Source: Gemmataceae bacterium
GTDB taxonomy: Bacteria > Planctomycetota > Planctomycetia > Gemmatales > Gemmataceae
Assembly (NCBI GenBank): GCA_009692065.1
Contig: SHZY01000006.1
Span: 1-64,000, forward strand
Reading direction: 5' to 3'
DNA length: 64,000 nucleotides
Position numbers and translations under genes: made by a program. This document shows, piece by piece, positions 46,471 to 55,206 of this stretch. The notes beneath the pieces were generated by a model that was not told the DNA's origin, did not search any database, and was given only the letters and a program-made list of their open reading frames with translations. Positions within the stretch are counted from its first letter, which is position 1, and each line of letters opens with the position of its first letter.

Positions 46471-48717
46471 ATGGCCTCCCAACCTGTCCTGGATTTGCCG
46501 ATCATCGAAAAGTTCGGCCCGCATCGAAACTATTCGAACGGGTTGCTGCTAGAGTCCGGTGTCGAACCGGACAAGTTAGTAAAAACCCACTGCTGCTTCT
46601 GTGGCATGCAATGCGGCATTCAACTCAAGGTCAAAGACGACCAGGTGATCGGTTTTGAGCCCTGGGAGGAATTTCCTTTCAACCAGGGCATGCTCTGTCC
46701 CAAAGGCGTGAAACGCTACTTGCAAGGTGCCCACCCCGATCGGTTGCTCAAAGCCTACCAAAGGGATCCCGACGCGCCGGCGGGATTTCGCGTGCTCGCC
46801 TACGAGGACGCGATCCAGCGTGTAGCCGAAGAAATTCAGAAAGTTCAGACCACCTACGGGCCGGATTCCTTCGCGGTGTTCGGCGGCGCGAGTCTGACCA
46901 CAGAAAAGGCGTATCTGCTGGGAAAATTCGCCCGCATGGGGCTGAAGACGTCCAATATCGATTACAACGGCCGGCTGTGCATGGTCAGCGCGGCGGCGGC
47001 CAACAAGAAGGCGTTCGGGATCGACCGGGCCGCCAATCCCTGGGCCGACATTCTCAAGGCCGAAGTGATCTGGATCGCCGGCGCCAACATCGCCGAATGC
47101 TTCCCGATTCTGACGAACTACATTTGGCAGGCAAGAGAGAATGGGGCGAAGATCATCGTGGTCGATCCGCGCATCACGCCCATCGCCCGTACCTGCGATT
47201 TGTTCCTGCCGGTCAAGCCCGGACGCGATATCGCCCTGTTCAACGGCATCTTGCACTTGATGATCGAAAAGGACTGGCTCGATCACGACTTCATCGCCAA
47301 CCACACCGTCGGCTTCGCGGCGGTGGCCGAGCATGTCAAGGAATGGACGCCCCGACGCACCGCCGAGGTCACCGGAATCGCCGAAGGATCAATACGCAAG
47401 GCCGCCCAGTGGTGGGGAACCGCCAAGAGCAGCTTTCTCATGCACGCCCGCGGCATTGAGCATCACACCCACGGCGTGCAGAACTGCCTGGGGGCGATCA
47501 ACATCGTGCTGGCGTCGGGCCGCATCGGTCGTGAGGGGTGCGGCTATGCCACCATCACTGGACAGGGCAACGGGCAAGGCGGCCGGGAACACGGGCAAAA
47601 GTGCGATCAACTCCCCGGCGGCCGCGACATCGAAAACCCGGAGCACCGCGTCCATGCCGCCAAGGTCTGGGGCATCAGCCCCGATGAGCTTCCCCGCGCC
47701 GGCGTGGATGTCTACGAGATGTTCCAGAGGATCGAGCGTGGCGAGATTCGCGGTCTGCTCAACATCTGCTTTAACCCCGTCGTCTCGTTGCCGCACAACG
47801 CCTACATCAAGTGGATGCTCGAACGTCTGAAGTTCTTTGTCACCATCGATTTCTTCATGAGCGAGACAGCCCGTTATGCTGACATCGTCCTCCCCGGCTC
47901 GCTGCACGAAGAGGATGAAGGCATCGTCACCACGGCCGAGGGACGCGTTGTCAAGATCAATGCGGCGGTCTCGTGCCCCGGCGACGCACGTCAGGACTGG
48001 CGCATCATTCAGGATATCGCGCGCGCGCTCGGGCGCGAAAAGGGCTTCACCTTCGCCAATCCACGTGAGATCTTCGAGGAGTTGCGCGTCGCTTCGGCCG
48101 GGGGGATTGCGGACTATTCTGGCATCACCTATGAAAAAATCGAAAAGGAGATGGGCGTGTTCTGGCCGTGTCCGAGCGAAGATCATCCCGGCACGCCGCG
48201 CCTCTTCGAGCCCGGTTCCTCCAACCCGATAGCCAAGGGCAATGGCCCTTTCTACTTTCCCGATGGCAAGGCCCGCTTTAACGTAGCTCCCTATACCCCG
48301 CCCGCCGAAGATGTCGATGACGAATTCCCCGTTATCCTGACCACGGGCCGCGTGGTCAGCCAGTATCTCAGCGGTACCCAGACCCGCCGCATCGGTCCCC
48401 TCGTGGATCAGTATCCCGAGCCCCTCATCGAAATGCATCCCCAATTGGCCGATCGGCACTACATCAAGGACGGCGATTGGGTGCGCATCGAGGGCCGTCG
48501 CGGAATATGCACGCTGCGTGCCAAGATCGTCACCACGATTCGGCCCGACACCATCTTCGTTCCTTACCACTGGGGCGGAGGGAAGAGCATCAATCAGGTG
48601 ACAATCGCCGCACAGGACCCGATTTCCAAGATCCCCGAGTACAAGGTTTGTGCCGTGCGAATCCTCAGGCAGTATGGCCCGCCGGCTAATGCCACGGGGC
48701 TTGAGCCGCAGCAGTAA
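46471..48717 (+). CDS. narB: Molybdopterin oxidoreductase, probable nitrate reductase (NarB/NasA type)
   Basis: 748 residues. The N-terminal [4Fe-4S] motif is C41-x2-C44-x3-C48-x27-C76 ([10 protein letters not shown] ... GMLCPKG). The molybdenum ligand is Cys170 in [20 protein letters not shown], like NarB-type nitrate reductases. Bis-MGD binding regions are visible in [34 protein letters not shown] and the C-terminal [20 protein letters not shown]. It lacks a twin-arginine signal, so it should be cytoplasmic. The neighbouring NarK transporter supports nitrate as substrate; formate dehydrogenase is the main alternative, but the Mo-Cys context favours nitrate. Confidence 0.88.
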   Translation: MASQPVLDLPIIEKFGPHRNYSNGLLLESGVEPDKLVKTHCCFCGMQCGIQLKVKDDQVIGFEPWEEFPFNQGMLCPKGVKRYLQGAHPDRLLKAYQRDPDAPAGFRVLAYEDAIQRVAEEIQKVQTTYGPDSFAVFGGASLTTEKAYLLGKFARMGLKTSNIDYNGRLCMVSAAAANKKAFGIDRAANPWADILKAEVIWIAGANIAECFPILTNYIWQARENGAKIIVVDPRITPIARTCDLFLPVKPGRDIALFNGILHLMIEKDWLDHDFIANHTVGFAAVAEHVKEWTPRRTAEVTGIAEGSIRKAAQWWGTAKSSFLMHARGIEHHTHGVQNCLGAINIVLASGRIGREGCGYATITGQGNGQGGREHGQKCDQLPGGRDIENPEHRVHAAKVWGISPDELPRAGVDVYEMFQRIERGEIRGLLNICFNPVVSLPHNAYIKWMLERLKFFVTIDFFMSETARYADIVLPGSLHEEDEGIVTTAEGRVVKINAAVSCPGDARQDWRIIQDIARALGREKGFTFANPREIFEELRVASAGGIADYSGITYEKIEKEMGVFWPCPSEDHPGTPRLFEPGSSNPIAKGNGPFYFPDGKARFNVAPYTPPAEDVDDEFPVILTTGRVVSQYLSGTQTRRIGPLVDQYPEPLIEMHPQLADRHYIKDGDWVRIEGRRGICTLRAKIVTTIRPDTIFVPYHWGGGKSINQVTIAAQDPISKIPEYKVCAVRILRQYGPPANATGLEPQQ

Positions 48718-48720
48718 ATT

Positions 48721-48776
48721 GCCGCTTGCGGCTTAGCGCTCGCCGGGCGCCACGCGAACGCTAAGCCGCAAGCGGC
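48721..48776. repeat. Palindromic repeat, family A, copy 9
   Basis: The arms gccgcttgcggcttagcg and cgctaagccgcaagcggc start 4 nt after the reductase stop and end 15 nt before the ferredoxin start. Confidence 0.92.
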
Positions 48777-48790
48777 GAAAACGGAGCGAC

Positions 48791-49441
48791 ATGTACCTTC
48801 CTAACCAGAACGAATTCTTCATCGATCCCGCGCGGTGCATTGGATGCGAGGCGTGCGTGCAGGCTTGCAGCGAGTGCGACACCCACAAGGGACACGCGAT
48901 GATTCACCTGGAACATGTGGACCGTGGGCAGTCCACCCAGACGGTGCCGGTGGTTTGCATGCACTGCGAATCGCCCACCTGTGCGGAAGTCTGCCCGGCG
49001 GACGCGATCAAGAAGACCGACGACGGGGTGGTACAGAGCGCACGCAAGCCGCGCTGTGTGGCCTGCAACAATTGCGTTCTCGCTTGCCCGTTCGGCGTGC
49101 CGAAGATGATCACGGATTTCGAACTGATGATGAAGTGCGACCTGTGCTACGACCGCACCTCGGCGGGCAAGAAGCCGATGTGCGCCTCTGTCTGCCCCAG
49201 CGGCGCCCTTTACTTCGGCCCCCGCGCGCAGATCGAGCAACTTCGACCGCGCAGCACGCCGGTGAACAAATTCCAATTCGGCCGCCAGACTGTCGCGACC
49301 AAGGTCCACATGATGGCGCCGAAAGGCCCCGCCAAGGCCCAGTACGTGGATGTAACCGATGCCATGAACGAGACCGGCCGGGGCCAGCGGATTTCCTTGG
49401 ACATTCTCTCGACGATGTATGTGAGCGAGGAGCAACCATGA
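48791..49441 (+). CDS. Ferredoxin-type electron transfer protein with four [4Fe-4S] sites
   Basis: 216 residues. The first cysteine motif is [11 protein letters not shown] near 16-26, then [14 protein letters not shown] near 56-69, [12 protein letters not shown] near 89-100 and CDLCYD...CASVCPSG near 115-136. This is the four-cluster layout of NrfC/HycB/DmsB-type subunits. No signal peptide is seen, so it is cytoplasmic and probably passes electrons from the membrane and Rieske components to the reductase. The stop overlaps the next start by ATGA. Confidence 0.92.
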   Translation: MYLPNQNEFFIDPARCIGCEACVQACSECDTHKGHAMIHLEHVDRGQSTQTVPVVCMHCESPTCAEVCPADAIKKTDDGVVQSARKPRCVACNNCVLACPFGVPKMITDFELMMKCDLCYDRTSAGKKPMCASVCPSGALYFGPRAQIEQLRPRSTPVNKFQFGRQTVATKVHMMAPKGPAKAQYVDVTDAMNETGRGQRISLDILSTMYVSEEQP

Positions 49442-50007
49442 ATCAACCCGACCCAGAACAACGAACCACGGCCCCGGACGGTCAGCCTGAACCATCGCAA
49501 CCGGACTGGCGACGCGAATTCCCGATCGACACGGTTCAGGATAACGAGGTGGCCCGGCGCGACTTCACGACCTTCATGGTGCTGACGAGCCTGGCCTTCG
49601 TGGTGGGGCAGTTCTGGATCGTCGTCCAGAACCGCTTCCGCGGGCAAAAAGACCCGCCCGCCGAAAAGGCGATTGCCCGCGTGAACGAGATTCCGGTCGG
49701 TGGGACCAAGCTGTTCCACTATCCGGGCGAGCATGATCCTTGCATTCTGCTACGAGTGCCAGCGGAGCCGGGGGCCGCGCTCGAAAAGACGATCCTCGCT
49801 TACGACCAGAAATGCACGCACCTCTCTTGTGCGGTGGTGCCGGATTTGGAGCAGGGATGCCTCCATTGCCCCTGCCATCACGGCTGTTTCGACCTGCACT
49901 CGGGCCGCGCGATTGCCGGTCCGCCGCGCCGTCCCTTGACGCGCATCACGCTGGAAATCCGCGCCGGAGTCATCTTTGCCACGGGCATTGAACTGAGGAC
50001 CGTATGA
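49438..50007 (+). CDS. Membrane-anchored Rieske iron-sulfur protein
   Basis: 189 residues. A polar N-terminus of about 40 residues is followed by one helix (about 44-63, [20 protein letters not shown]) and a Rieske domain with C126-T-H128 and C144-P-C146-H147, plus the likely disulfide partner C131. It would carry a [2Fe-2S] cluster. Together with the b-type membrane protein it is suggestive of a bc1-like quinol-oxidising unit feeding the nitrate reductase. It overlaps both neighbours by ATGA, so the last three genes are translationally coupled. Confidence 0.92.
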   Translation: MNQPDPEQRTTAPDGQPEPSQPDWRREFPIDTVQDNEVARRDFTTFMVLTSLAFVVGQFWIVVQNRFRGQKDPPAEKAIARVNEIPVGGTKLFHYPGEHDPCILLRVPAEPGAALEKTILAYDQKCTHLSCAVVPDLEQGCLHCPCHHGCFDLHSGRAIAGPPRRPLTRITLEIRAGVIFATGIELRTV

Positions 50008-50252
50008 AGCACCATACCCGCAAACAGCGCAGCACCATTGTCTACGGGATCCTTTGCCTGGTTCTCCTGTTGGTGGTGATGCAGTTATGGTTGCTCTCCG
50101 CGACCATGAATGCCTACCTGGGTGGCGATGAATCGGTCATCTGGCCCGCCGCATTGGCCAGCACCGTCTGTTTCCTGTTCAACGCTCGTTTGCTCTACTT
50201 CGTAAGAACGATGAAGGAACCCACTAACGGAAACTCTGCCAGCGACTTTTGA
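50004..50252 (+). CDS. DUF6755-like small membrane protein
   Basis: 82 residues with two helices (about 12-34 and 46-66). Its start overlaps the Rieske stop by ATGA. It resembles DUF6755 proteins that follow Rieske or nitrate-module genes in planctomycetes; it is probably an assembly or anchor subunit. No cofactor-binding residues are apparent. Confidence 0.75.
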   Translation: MKHHTRKQRSTIVYGILCLVLLLVVMQLWLLSATMNAYLGGDESVIWPAALASTVCFLFNARLLYFVRTMKEPTNGNSASDF

Positions 50253-50566
50253 CCCACGTGACGACCAACTCTGGTCGAGATTCCCTGTCCTCCGCGTCTG
50301 CCGACATCGACAGGCATGGGCACAAGGAATAGTGGGGAAAATGCAATCCACGGATGGACCGTCAGCTTGCCGAGGCATCCGCACGTCGATTGGCCGATCC
50401 ATCCTTGATAATCGCTAACTGCGGCAAAGCATGTGAACACGGCGAAAATAGTCGCCCAGCTGATTGACGCATAAAGTCCTGACCAGATCCAAAACGCGAG
50501 ACGAATCTCCAAGCTGATGATTGCAACCTGAACTGCCGGCAATGAGAAAAACCCCATCCGTTGCAC
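50195..50566 (-). pseudogene. MauE/DoxX-like membrane protein, truncated remnant
   Basis: The frame contains SLPAVQVAIISLEIRLAFWI, two further helices and QSTCGCLGKLTVHPW, a pattern known from MauE/DoxX-like planctomycete proteins (CGCFG ... VNPW). Upstream in the same frame, FIAAALKLYDRAFDPVQRMG is readable but no good start remains before a TGA. The 3' end overlaps the DUF6755 gene by about 58 nt on the other strand. It is likely a decayed gene. Confidence 0.5.
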
Positions 50567-50841
50567 GGGATCGAAGGCACGATCATAGAGCTTGAGCGCA
50601 GCCGCGATGAAAAGGGGAGCCCTATCCCGGCTTATTCATGGCCAACCGTGCCATCGTCGCAAGTGCTTGTGTGTAGATGACTTGAGAAAATTAGGCAAAG
50701 CGCACTATGTTTTCGCGGTCCCAGGTAAATACGGCCCTTCGCTTGGGTCATGAATAATCCGGGCTAAGTGGGATATATTTGCGGAATTGAGCCAAATTAT
50801 TTTTTCATTACGACTGCGGCACGAGTTTTCGCGCGGCAGCA
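50567..50841. other. Intergenic region without a recognised gene
   Basis: About 275 bp. The only recognisable part is the N-terminal remnant of the MauE/DoxX-like frame up to about 50630. Confidence 0.4.
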
Positions 50842-51765
50842 TCAAAAGGTTCGCGGCTTCGGTTTCGCCGCCGGCGCTTTGCCGTCGAGTTGCGGCAGGA
50901 GCCAATCGAGGCCGTGGAGGTTGTCGCGGAGGCGGTCCTCGGCGTCGTCCTGGGTGTGGCCGAGGATGCCGATGGGGCCGCGGTAGCCGCTGGCGCGGAT
51001 TGTTTTGAGCAGGCCGAGATCGAGATCACCCTGGCCGAGCGGCAGGATTTTTTTGCCGAGCTTGTCGCCGTTCTTGACCATGCCATTGAGATTGAGCGCA
51101 TAGAGGTGCGGCTGCATCTTCTTGAGCAGGGCGGGGAAGCGGTCGAGATGGTCGTGCCCGTGATGGAGGTTGTAGACGATGCCGACGTTCGGCAGTTTGA
51201 GGTGGGCGATGATGGCGACCTGATTTTCCGGTTCGCCGAACCAGCCGCCGTGGTTGTAGAGGCCCACGGTGCAGCCGATCTTCGCCGCCTCGTCCGCGAT
51301 GGGGCGCAAAATACGCGCGGCCGCCTCGATCTTGTCGGCTTCGTTCTTCGCCTTCGGAGCGGGATCGCCCATGGCGATCCAGAGTTGCGTCTTGATCTGA
51401 TGGCGTTTGAGGAGAGCGAGGATCGTGCGTGCGTCTTGCCCGAGGTTGGCAGGAAACCAGAACGCGTCGAGCTGGATGCCGTGCTTTTTGAGGGCGTCCA
51501 ATTCGCGATCAAGAGTCGGGAGGTGTTCCGCGCGCCAGTCGTAGGCGAAGTGCTTGAAGCCGAGGCGGGCGAGCATGGCGGCTCGCTCTTCCGGCCCGCG
51601 TTTCTTGCCGTCGAAGGGGACGATGCACCAGGCGACCAGGTTGTCGCGCGCGAAGAGCTTCTTGCCGGCGTCGGGTTCTTGTGCCTCATGAAAGGAAGCC
51701 GAGGCCACGAGAAGTGAGAAGCCTGTGAGCGTGATGAAACAAGCCGGTGTCGTTCGCCAGTTCAT
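50842..51765 (-). CDS. Secreted TIM-barrel protein (xylose isomerase-like/AP endonuclease 2 fold)
   Basis: 307 residues. A signal-like N-terminus (MNWRTTPACFITLTGFSLLV) precedes a sugar-phosphate isomerase/epimerase type TIM barrel (about 40-285). Visible motifs include GFKHFAYDWRAEHL, VGLYNHGGWFGEPEN with possible metal residues, VGIVYNLHHGHDHLDRF and GDLDLGLLKTI. Similar secreted proteins are numerous in planctomycetes; the substrate is unknown. An alternative frame in the same place was rejected because it shows no domain. Confidence 0.8.
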   Translation of the reverse strand: MNWRTTPACFITLTGFSLLVASASFHEAQEPDAGKKLFARDNLVAWCIVPFDGKKRGPEERAAMLARLGFKHFAYDWRAEHLPTLDRELDALKKHGIQLDAFWFPANLGQDARTILALLKRHQIKTQLWIAMGDPAPKAKNEADKIEAAARILRPIADEAAKIGCTVGLYNHGGWFGEPENQVAIIAHLKLPNVGIVYNLHHGHDHLDRFPALLKKMQPHLYALNLNGMVKNGDKLGKKILPLGQGDLDLGLLKTIRASGYRGPIGILGHTQDDAEDRLRDNLHGLDWLLPQLDGKAPAAKPKPRTF

Positions 51766-51863
51766 AGTTCTACCTCACAGGAATGTACGTTTCACCGCGT
51801 TCCGAATGATGATAGCATAACGAAAAGGAGAAACGCCGTCTGTCTGTTGACATCGAAACCAAC

Positions 51864-52832
51864 ATGCCCCACGAATTATCGGCACACGAAGTCCTGGCGC
51901 GCTATCCCGCGGCGCTGGGTGGTACGCTCACGTCTCTCGGCAATCACGGCGGGTTCAGCGGCGCTCGGCTCTGGCGCGTCGATGCGACCGCCGGCAGTTT
52001 CTGTCTGAAAGCGTGGCCGACGGATGCACGCGCCCCGGCGGAGCTGGCGTGGATTCACGGATTGCTGCTCAAGGCGGCGCGGCTACCGTGGCTGCCGCGC
52101 GTGGCGCCGACGTGCCACGGAGAGTCCTTCGTTTCGCATCAAGGCCGGCTGTGGGAGCTGCAGACGTGGATGCCGGGCGTCGCCGATTTTGCCAAGGCGC
52201 CATCGGCAGCGCGACTACAATCCGCTTGCGCGGCGCTGGCAGAATTGCATCGAATCTGGGGAACCGGGAACACGAGGACCGGCATCTGTCCCGGGATCGA
52301 GCGGCGCTGGGATTCGTGCCGAAGCTGGTGCGATCTCGTGCATTCGGGGTGGCGCCCAGAATGGTACGCGCTCGACCTGTATGCCGAGGTCGCACAGCCG
52401 CTCTGGCTGCTTGTGGAACGATCCATCGACGACGTGCCGCGCCTGCTGATTCCTTGGCTGACGCGCAGCCTCGCGCTGCAACCGTGCGTGTGCGATCTTT
52501 GGCACGATCACGTTCTTTTCACCGGAGATACGGTCACGGGGCTGATCGACTTCGGCAGCGTCAAGATCGATCATGTCGCCGTCGATCTGGCCCGGCTCCT
52601 GGGCAGCCTGATCGGCAACGACGGGGCGCTATGGGAGGCCGCCTTGGACGCGTATGATCAGCTTCGCCCGCTGTCGGCCGAGGAGCGCGCCCTGGCGCAC
52701 GATCTCGATCGCACCGGCACGATTCTGGCCGCCACGCATTGGTTGCGCTGGTTGTATCACGAGGGACGCGTCTATGAGCGCCCCGCGGCCGTGGTGGAAC
52801 GACTGGCCCATTTGATTCAACGTTTGCGTTGA
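51864..52832 (+). CDS. Aminoglycoside phosphotransferase-like kinase
   Basis: 322 residues with a protein-kinase-like APH fold. Nucleotide-binding motifs are GGFSGARLWRV (about 29-39) and FCLKAW (Lys). The catalytic loop is CDLWHDHVLFTG near 211-222 and the metal motif LIDFGSVKID near 227-236. The usual HGD is replaced by DLWHDH, so the catalytic residue may be the second Asp. It may phosphorylate a small molecule (choline, homoserine, sugar); antibiotic resistance is not implied. Confidence 0.8.
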   Translation: MPHELSAHEVLARYPAALGGTLTSLGNHGGFSGARLWRVDATAGSFCLKAWPTDARAPAELAWIHGLLLKAARLPWLPRVAPTCHGESFVSHQGRLWELQTWMPGVADFAKAPSAARLQSACAALAELHRIWGTGNTRTGICPGIERRWDSCRSWCDLVHSGWRPEWYALDLYAEVAQPLWLLVERSIDDVPRLLIPWLTRSLALQPCVCDLWHDHVLFTGDTVTGLIDFGSVKIDHVAVDLARLLGSLIGNDGALWEAALDAYDQLRPLSAEERALAHDLDRTGTILAATHWLRWLYHEGRVYERPAAVVERLAHLIQRLR

Positions 52833-52843
52833 GGTTGCGTCGC

Positions 52844-53635
52844 TTACGCTTCCGGCTCTGACATGCGTTCCTGGATGCGCCGGATTGCAAGTGCGTGACC
52901 CGTGGCGGGATCGACTTCGACAATCGCGCCGGAGAGGCGCAGGTCGCCGGTGGCCACGTCGAACGCCGTCGGTACGAAATTCAGGGCGTGGGCCAGTACC
53001 CGATCGACGCGACGGCCGAGGATGCTGTCGTGTGGCCCCGTCATGCCGACGTCGCTGATGAATGCCGTTGTTCCCAGGAGCTGTTCGTCGGCAGTCGGCA
53101 CGTGTGTGTGCGTGCCCAGCACGGCGCTGACGCGGCCTTTGAGGAAGTGGCCCATCAGATACTTGTCGGAGGTCGCCTCCGCGTGCATATCGACGACGAT
53201 CACTTTTGCGCGATCGCCCAGCTCCGCCAGCACGCGCTCGGCTGCTTGGAACGGACAATCAACGGGCCGCATGAACGTGCGGCCCAAGAGCGCGAAGGCC
53301 GCCACCGTGATCCCGTTGCGGGCCGGCGCGAGAATCAACTCACGTCCCGGTGATGTGCGCGGGAAGTTGGCGGGCTTGCAGATACGATCCTCGTCCGCGA
53401 GCACCGAGAGAATCTCGCTGCGGCGATAGACGTGATCGCCCATCGTGATCAGATCAACGCCGGCGCTGCGTACCTGGCGATATTGCCGCGGCGTCAACCC
53501 GGAGCCGCTGCAGACGTTCTCCGCGTTGGCGATCACCAGGTCGAGCCCTTCGGCGGCGATCAGATTCGGCACCAGCACGCGCACCGCGTCCACGCCGGGT
53601 TGGCCAACGATATCGCCGAGAAAGAGGATCTTCAT
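52844..53635 (-). CDS. YmdB-type metallophosphoesterase
   Basis: 263 residues from the ATG at 53633-53635. YmdB-family 2',3'-cyclic nucleotide phosphodiesterase: metal residues D8 in FLGDIV, E39-N40 in NAEN, H68, DMHAEATSDK and GTHTHVPTAD are present. Position 67 is Asp (MGDH) where the B. subtilis enzyme has Asn (MGNH), a metal-proximal change that may alter activity. It is roughly full length. It is convergent with the APH-like gene. Confidence 0.88.
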   Translation of the reverse strand: MKILFLGDIVGQPGVDAVRVLVPNLIAAEGLDLVIANAENVCSGSGLTPRQYRQVRSAGVDLITMGDHVYRRSEILSVLADEDRICKPANFPRTSPGRELILAPARNGITVAAFALLGRTFMRPVDCPFQAAERVLAELGDRAKVIVVDMHAEATSDKYLMGHFLKGRVSAVLGTHTHVPTADEQLLGTTAFISDVGMTGPHDSILGRRVDRVLAHALNFVPTAFDVATGDLRLSGAIVEVDPATGHALAIRRIQERMSEPEA

Positions 53636-53718
53636 GGTAGTCGAAGGATCTAATCCGCAAGAAAAAAAGTGCAGGTACGCCACGTGCACTTGAGGATGAT
53701 AGCATTCCTTCGCGCGCG

Positions 53719-54123
53719 TTACCTCGCCTTATCAGCCTTCCGCGCGGCGTCTTCCAGATCGCGCAGCGCATTTTCAACCGCCCGCGCCACATTGGGCTTG
53801 TCGATCACGAGGGGCGCGATGATGATTGCACCGCTGATACACGTAAACAACAACAGGAGCCCGGCAATAACCCAAAGCGCGCCACTCGGGGCGAGGGTGT
53901 ACTGAAGGCTTACCTTGAACCCACCGTCCGTCTGCCGGATTCTTGTGTCGATGGTCAATGTGGACATAAAGGACACGAGCGCGGCTTTGGGCGAGATATC
54001 GATCACTCCGCTTTCCCTGAAATTCACTCTTCCCAGCAAATCCAGAGCATCACAGACTCTCTTGCCAAACTCGCGCTCGTCAAGACTTGTTTCAATCGTG
54101 GCCTGCTCTTCACCGCCAAACAT
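53719..54123 (-). CDS. Small protein with a C-terminal membrane region
   Basis: 134 residues from the ATG at 54121-54123. The first 85 residues are soluble (EEQATIETSLDEREFGKRVC). One hydrophobic stretch (about 86-113, SGALWVIAGLLLLFTCISGAI) is followed by a charged tail (LRDLEDAARKADKAR). It lies just after rplC and may be co-transcribed. No family is recognised. Confidence 0.6.
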   Translation of the reverse strand: MFGGEEQATIETSLDEREFGKRVCDALDLLGRVNFRESGVIDISPKAALVSFMSTLTIDTRIRQTDGGFKVSLQYTLAPSGALWVIAGLLLLFTCISGAIIIAPLVIDKPNVARAVENALRDLEDAARKADKAR

Positions 54124-54148
54124 GGTAACCCCCGGCGTTGCTGTGTGG

Positions 54149-54940
54149 TTACTTCTTCTTTTCGACCTTGACGCCCTTGCCCTTCTTCTTGGCCTTCTCG
54201 GCGGCGGCGCGGGCCTCGTCGGTGGGGATGTCCTTCTTGTTGGTGGGGCGCACGACGACGAGACCGCCGTTCGGGCCGGGAATGGCGCCACGCACCAGCA
54301 GCAAGTTGTTTTCCTTATCGATCTTGACGACGTCGAGGTTGCGGATGGTGACCTGGGCATTGCCGTACTGCCCGGCCGCCTTGTGGCCTTTCTTGGGTCG
54401 GCCCGAGCCGCGGTTGGAGGCCATCGAGGCGGTGCTGCCGGCCTGGCGATGGACCTTCTTGGCGCCGTGGGCGGCGGGCATGCCCTGGAAGTTGTGCCGT
54501 TTCATGACGCCGGCGTAGCCTCGCCCCTTGCTGGTGCCGATGACGTCGATGTGCTGGCCTTCCTTGAAGATCTGGTCCGCGGTGAGGATCGCGCCGACCT
54601 TGATGTCGGCGGGGGGCGGGGCGTCGAGACGGAATTCTTGGATGTAGCGCTGCGGCTCACAGTCCGCTTTCTCGAGGATCTGCACGCCGGCCTGCTTCAT
54701 GCCCTCGCGGCGTTTGGAAACAAACTCAGCGGCTACGTGCCCGCGCTCGGCGCGAATCGCCTTGCGGCGAGGCTTGTCCTTGAAGCCGAGCTGGACCGCG
54801 TGATACTTGTCTCGCTCTTGGGTGCGAATTTGCAAAACAGGGCAGGGCCCAAGTTCGATGACGGTGACCGGGGCCATCTTCCCAGCGCCGTCAAAGATTT
54901 GTGTCATGCCCACTTTGGTTCCGAGTAGACCGAGTGCCAC
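54149..54940 (-). CDS. rplC: 50S ribosomal protein L3
   Basis: 263 residues from the GTG at 54938-54940, which follows AAAGGAG. L3 folds 23S rRNA near the peptidyl transferase. The start LGLLGTKVGMTQIF, the motif VIGTSKGRGYAGVMKRHNF and the conserved GSTASMASNRGSGRPKKGHK are present. The C-terminus is extended by a Lys-rich tail (KAKKKGKGVKVEKKK). Unlike the usual S10 operon, neither rpsJ upstream nor rplD downstream is present. Confidence 0.95.
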   Translation of the reverse strand: MALGLLGTKVGMTQIFDGAGKMAPVTVIELGPCPVLQIRTQERDKYHAVQLGFKDKPRRKAIRAERGHVAAEFVSKRREGMKQAGVQILEKADCEPQRYIQEFRLDAPPPADIKVGAILTADQIFKEGQHIDVIGTSKGRGYAGVMKRHNFQGMPAAHGAKKVHRQAGSTASMASNRGSGRPKKGHKAAGQYGNAQVTIRNLDVVKIDKENNLLLVRGAIPGPNGGLVVVRPTNKKDIPTDEARAAAEKAKKKGKGVKVEKKK

Positions 54941-55082
54941 GTTCAACTCCTTTGGCCATGCGGCAAGCGCAGCGGGCCGTCTTGGGGGGCGTCCCCGGGC
55001 GCCGGATATTGGCTGGAGGGGAACAGTTATTATGCGGGCGGCTGCGGATTCGTCCAGGGGAAACGAATTGAGTTGCAGGGTT

Positions 55083-55118
55083 CCGAAAGCCCAGGGACGG
55101 CCGTCCCTGGGCTTTCGG
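55083..55118. repeat. Palindromic repeat, family C, intergenic copy
   Basis: Perfect palindrome with arms ccgaaagcccagggacgg and ccgtccctgggctttcgg. It is the same core as the one translated inside ubiD. Confidence 0.92.
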
Positions 55119-55206
55119 GCCAGCAGTTTCTCCATTGTTTTTCGGCCCACTTGCTTGATAATGCAAGGATGCCCGCGGGCGTTCCGGGGGCGGCGTGGAG
55201 TGGGAC

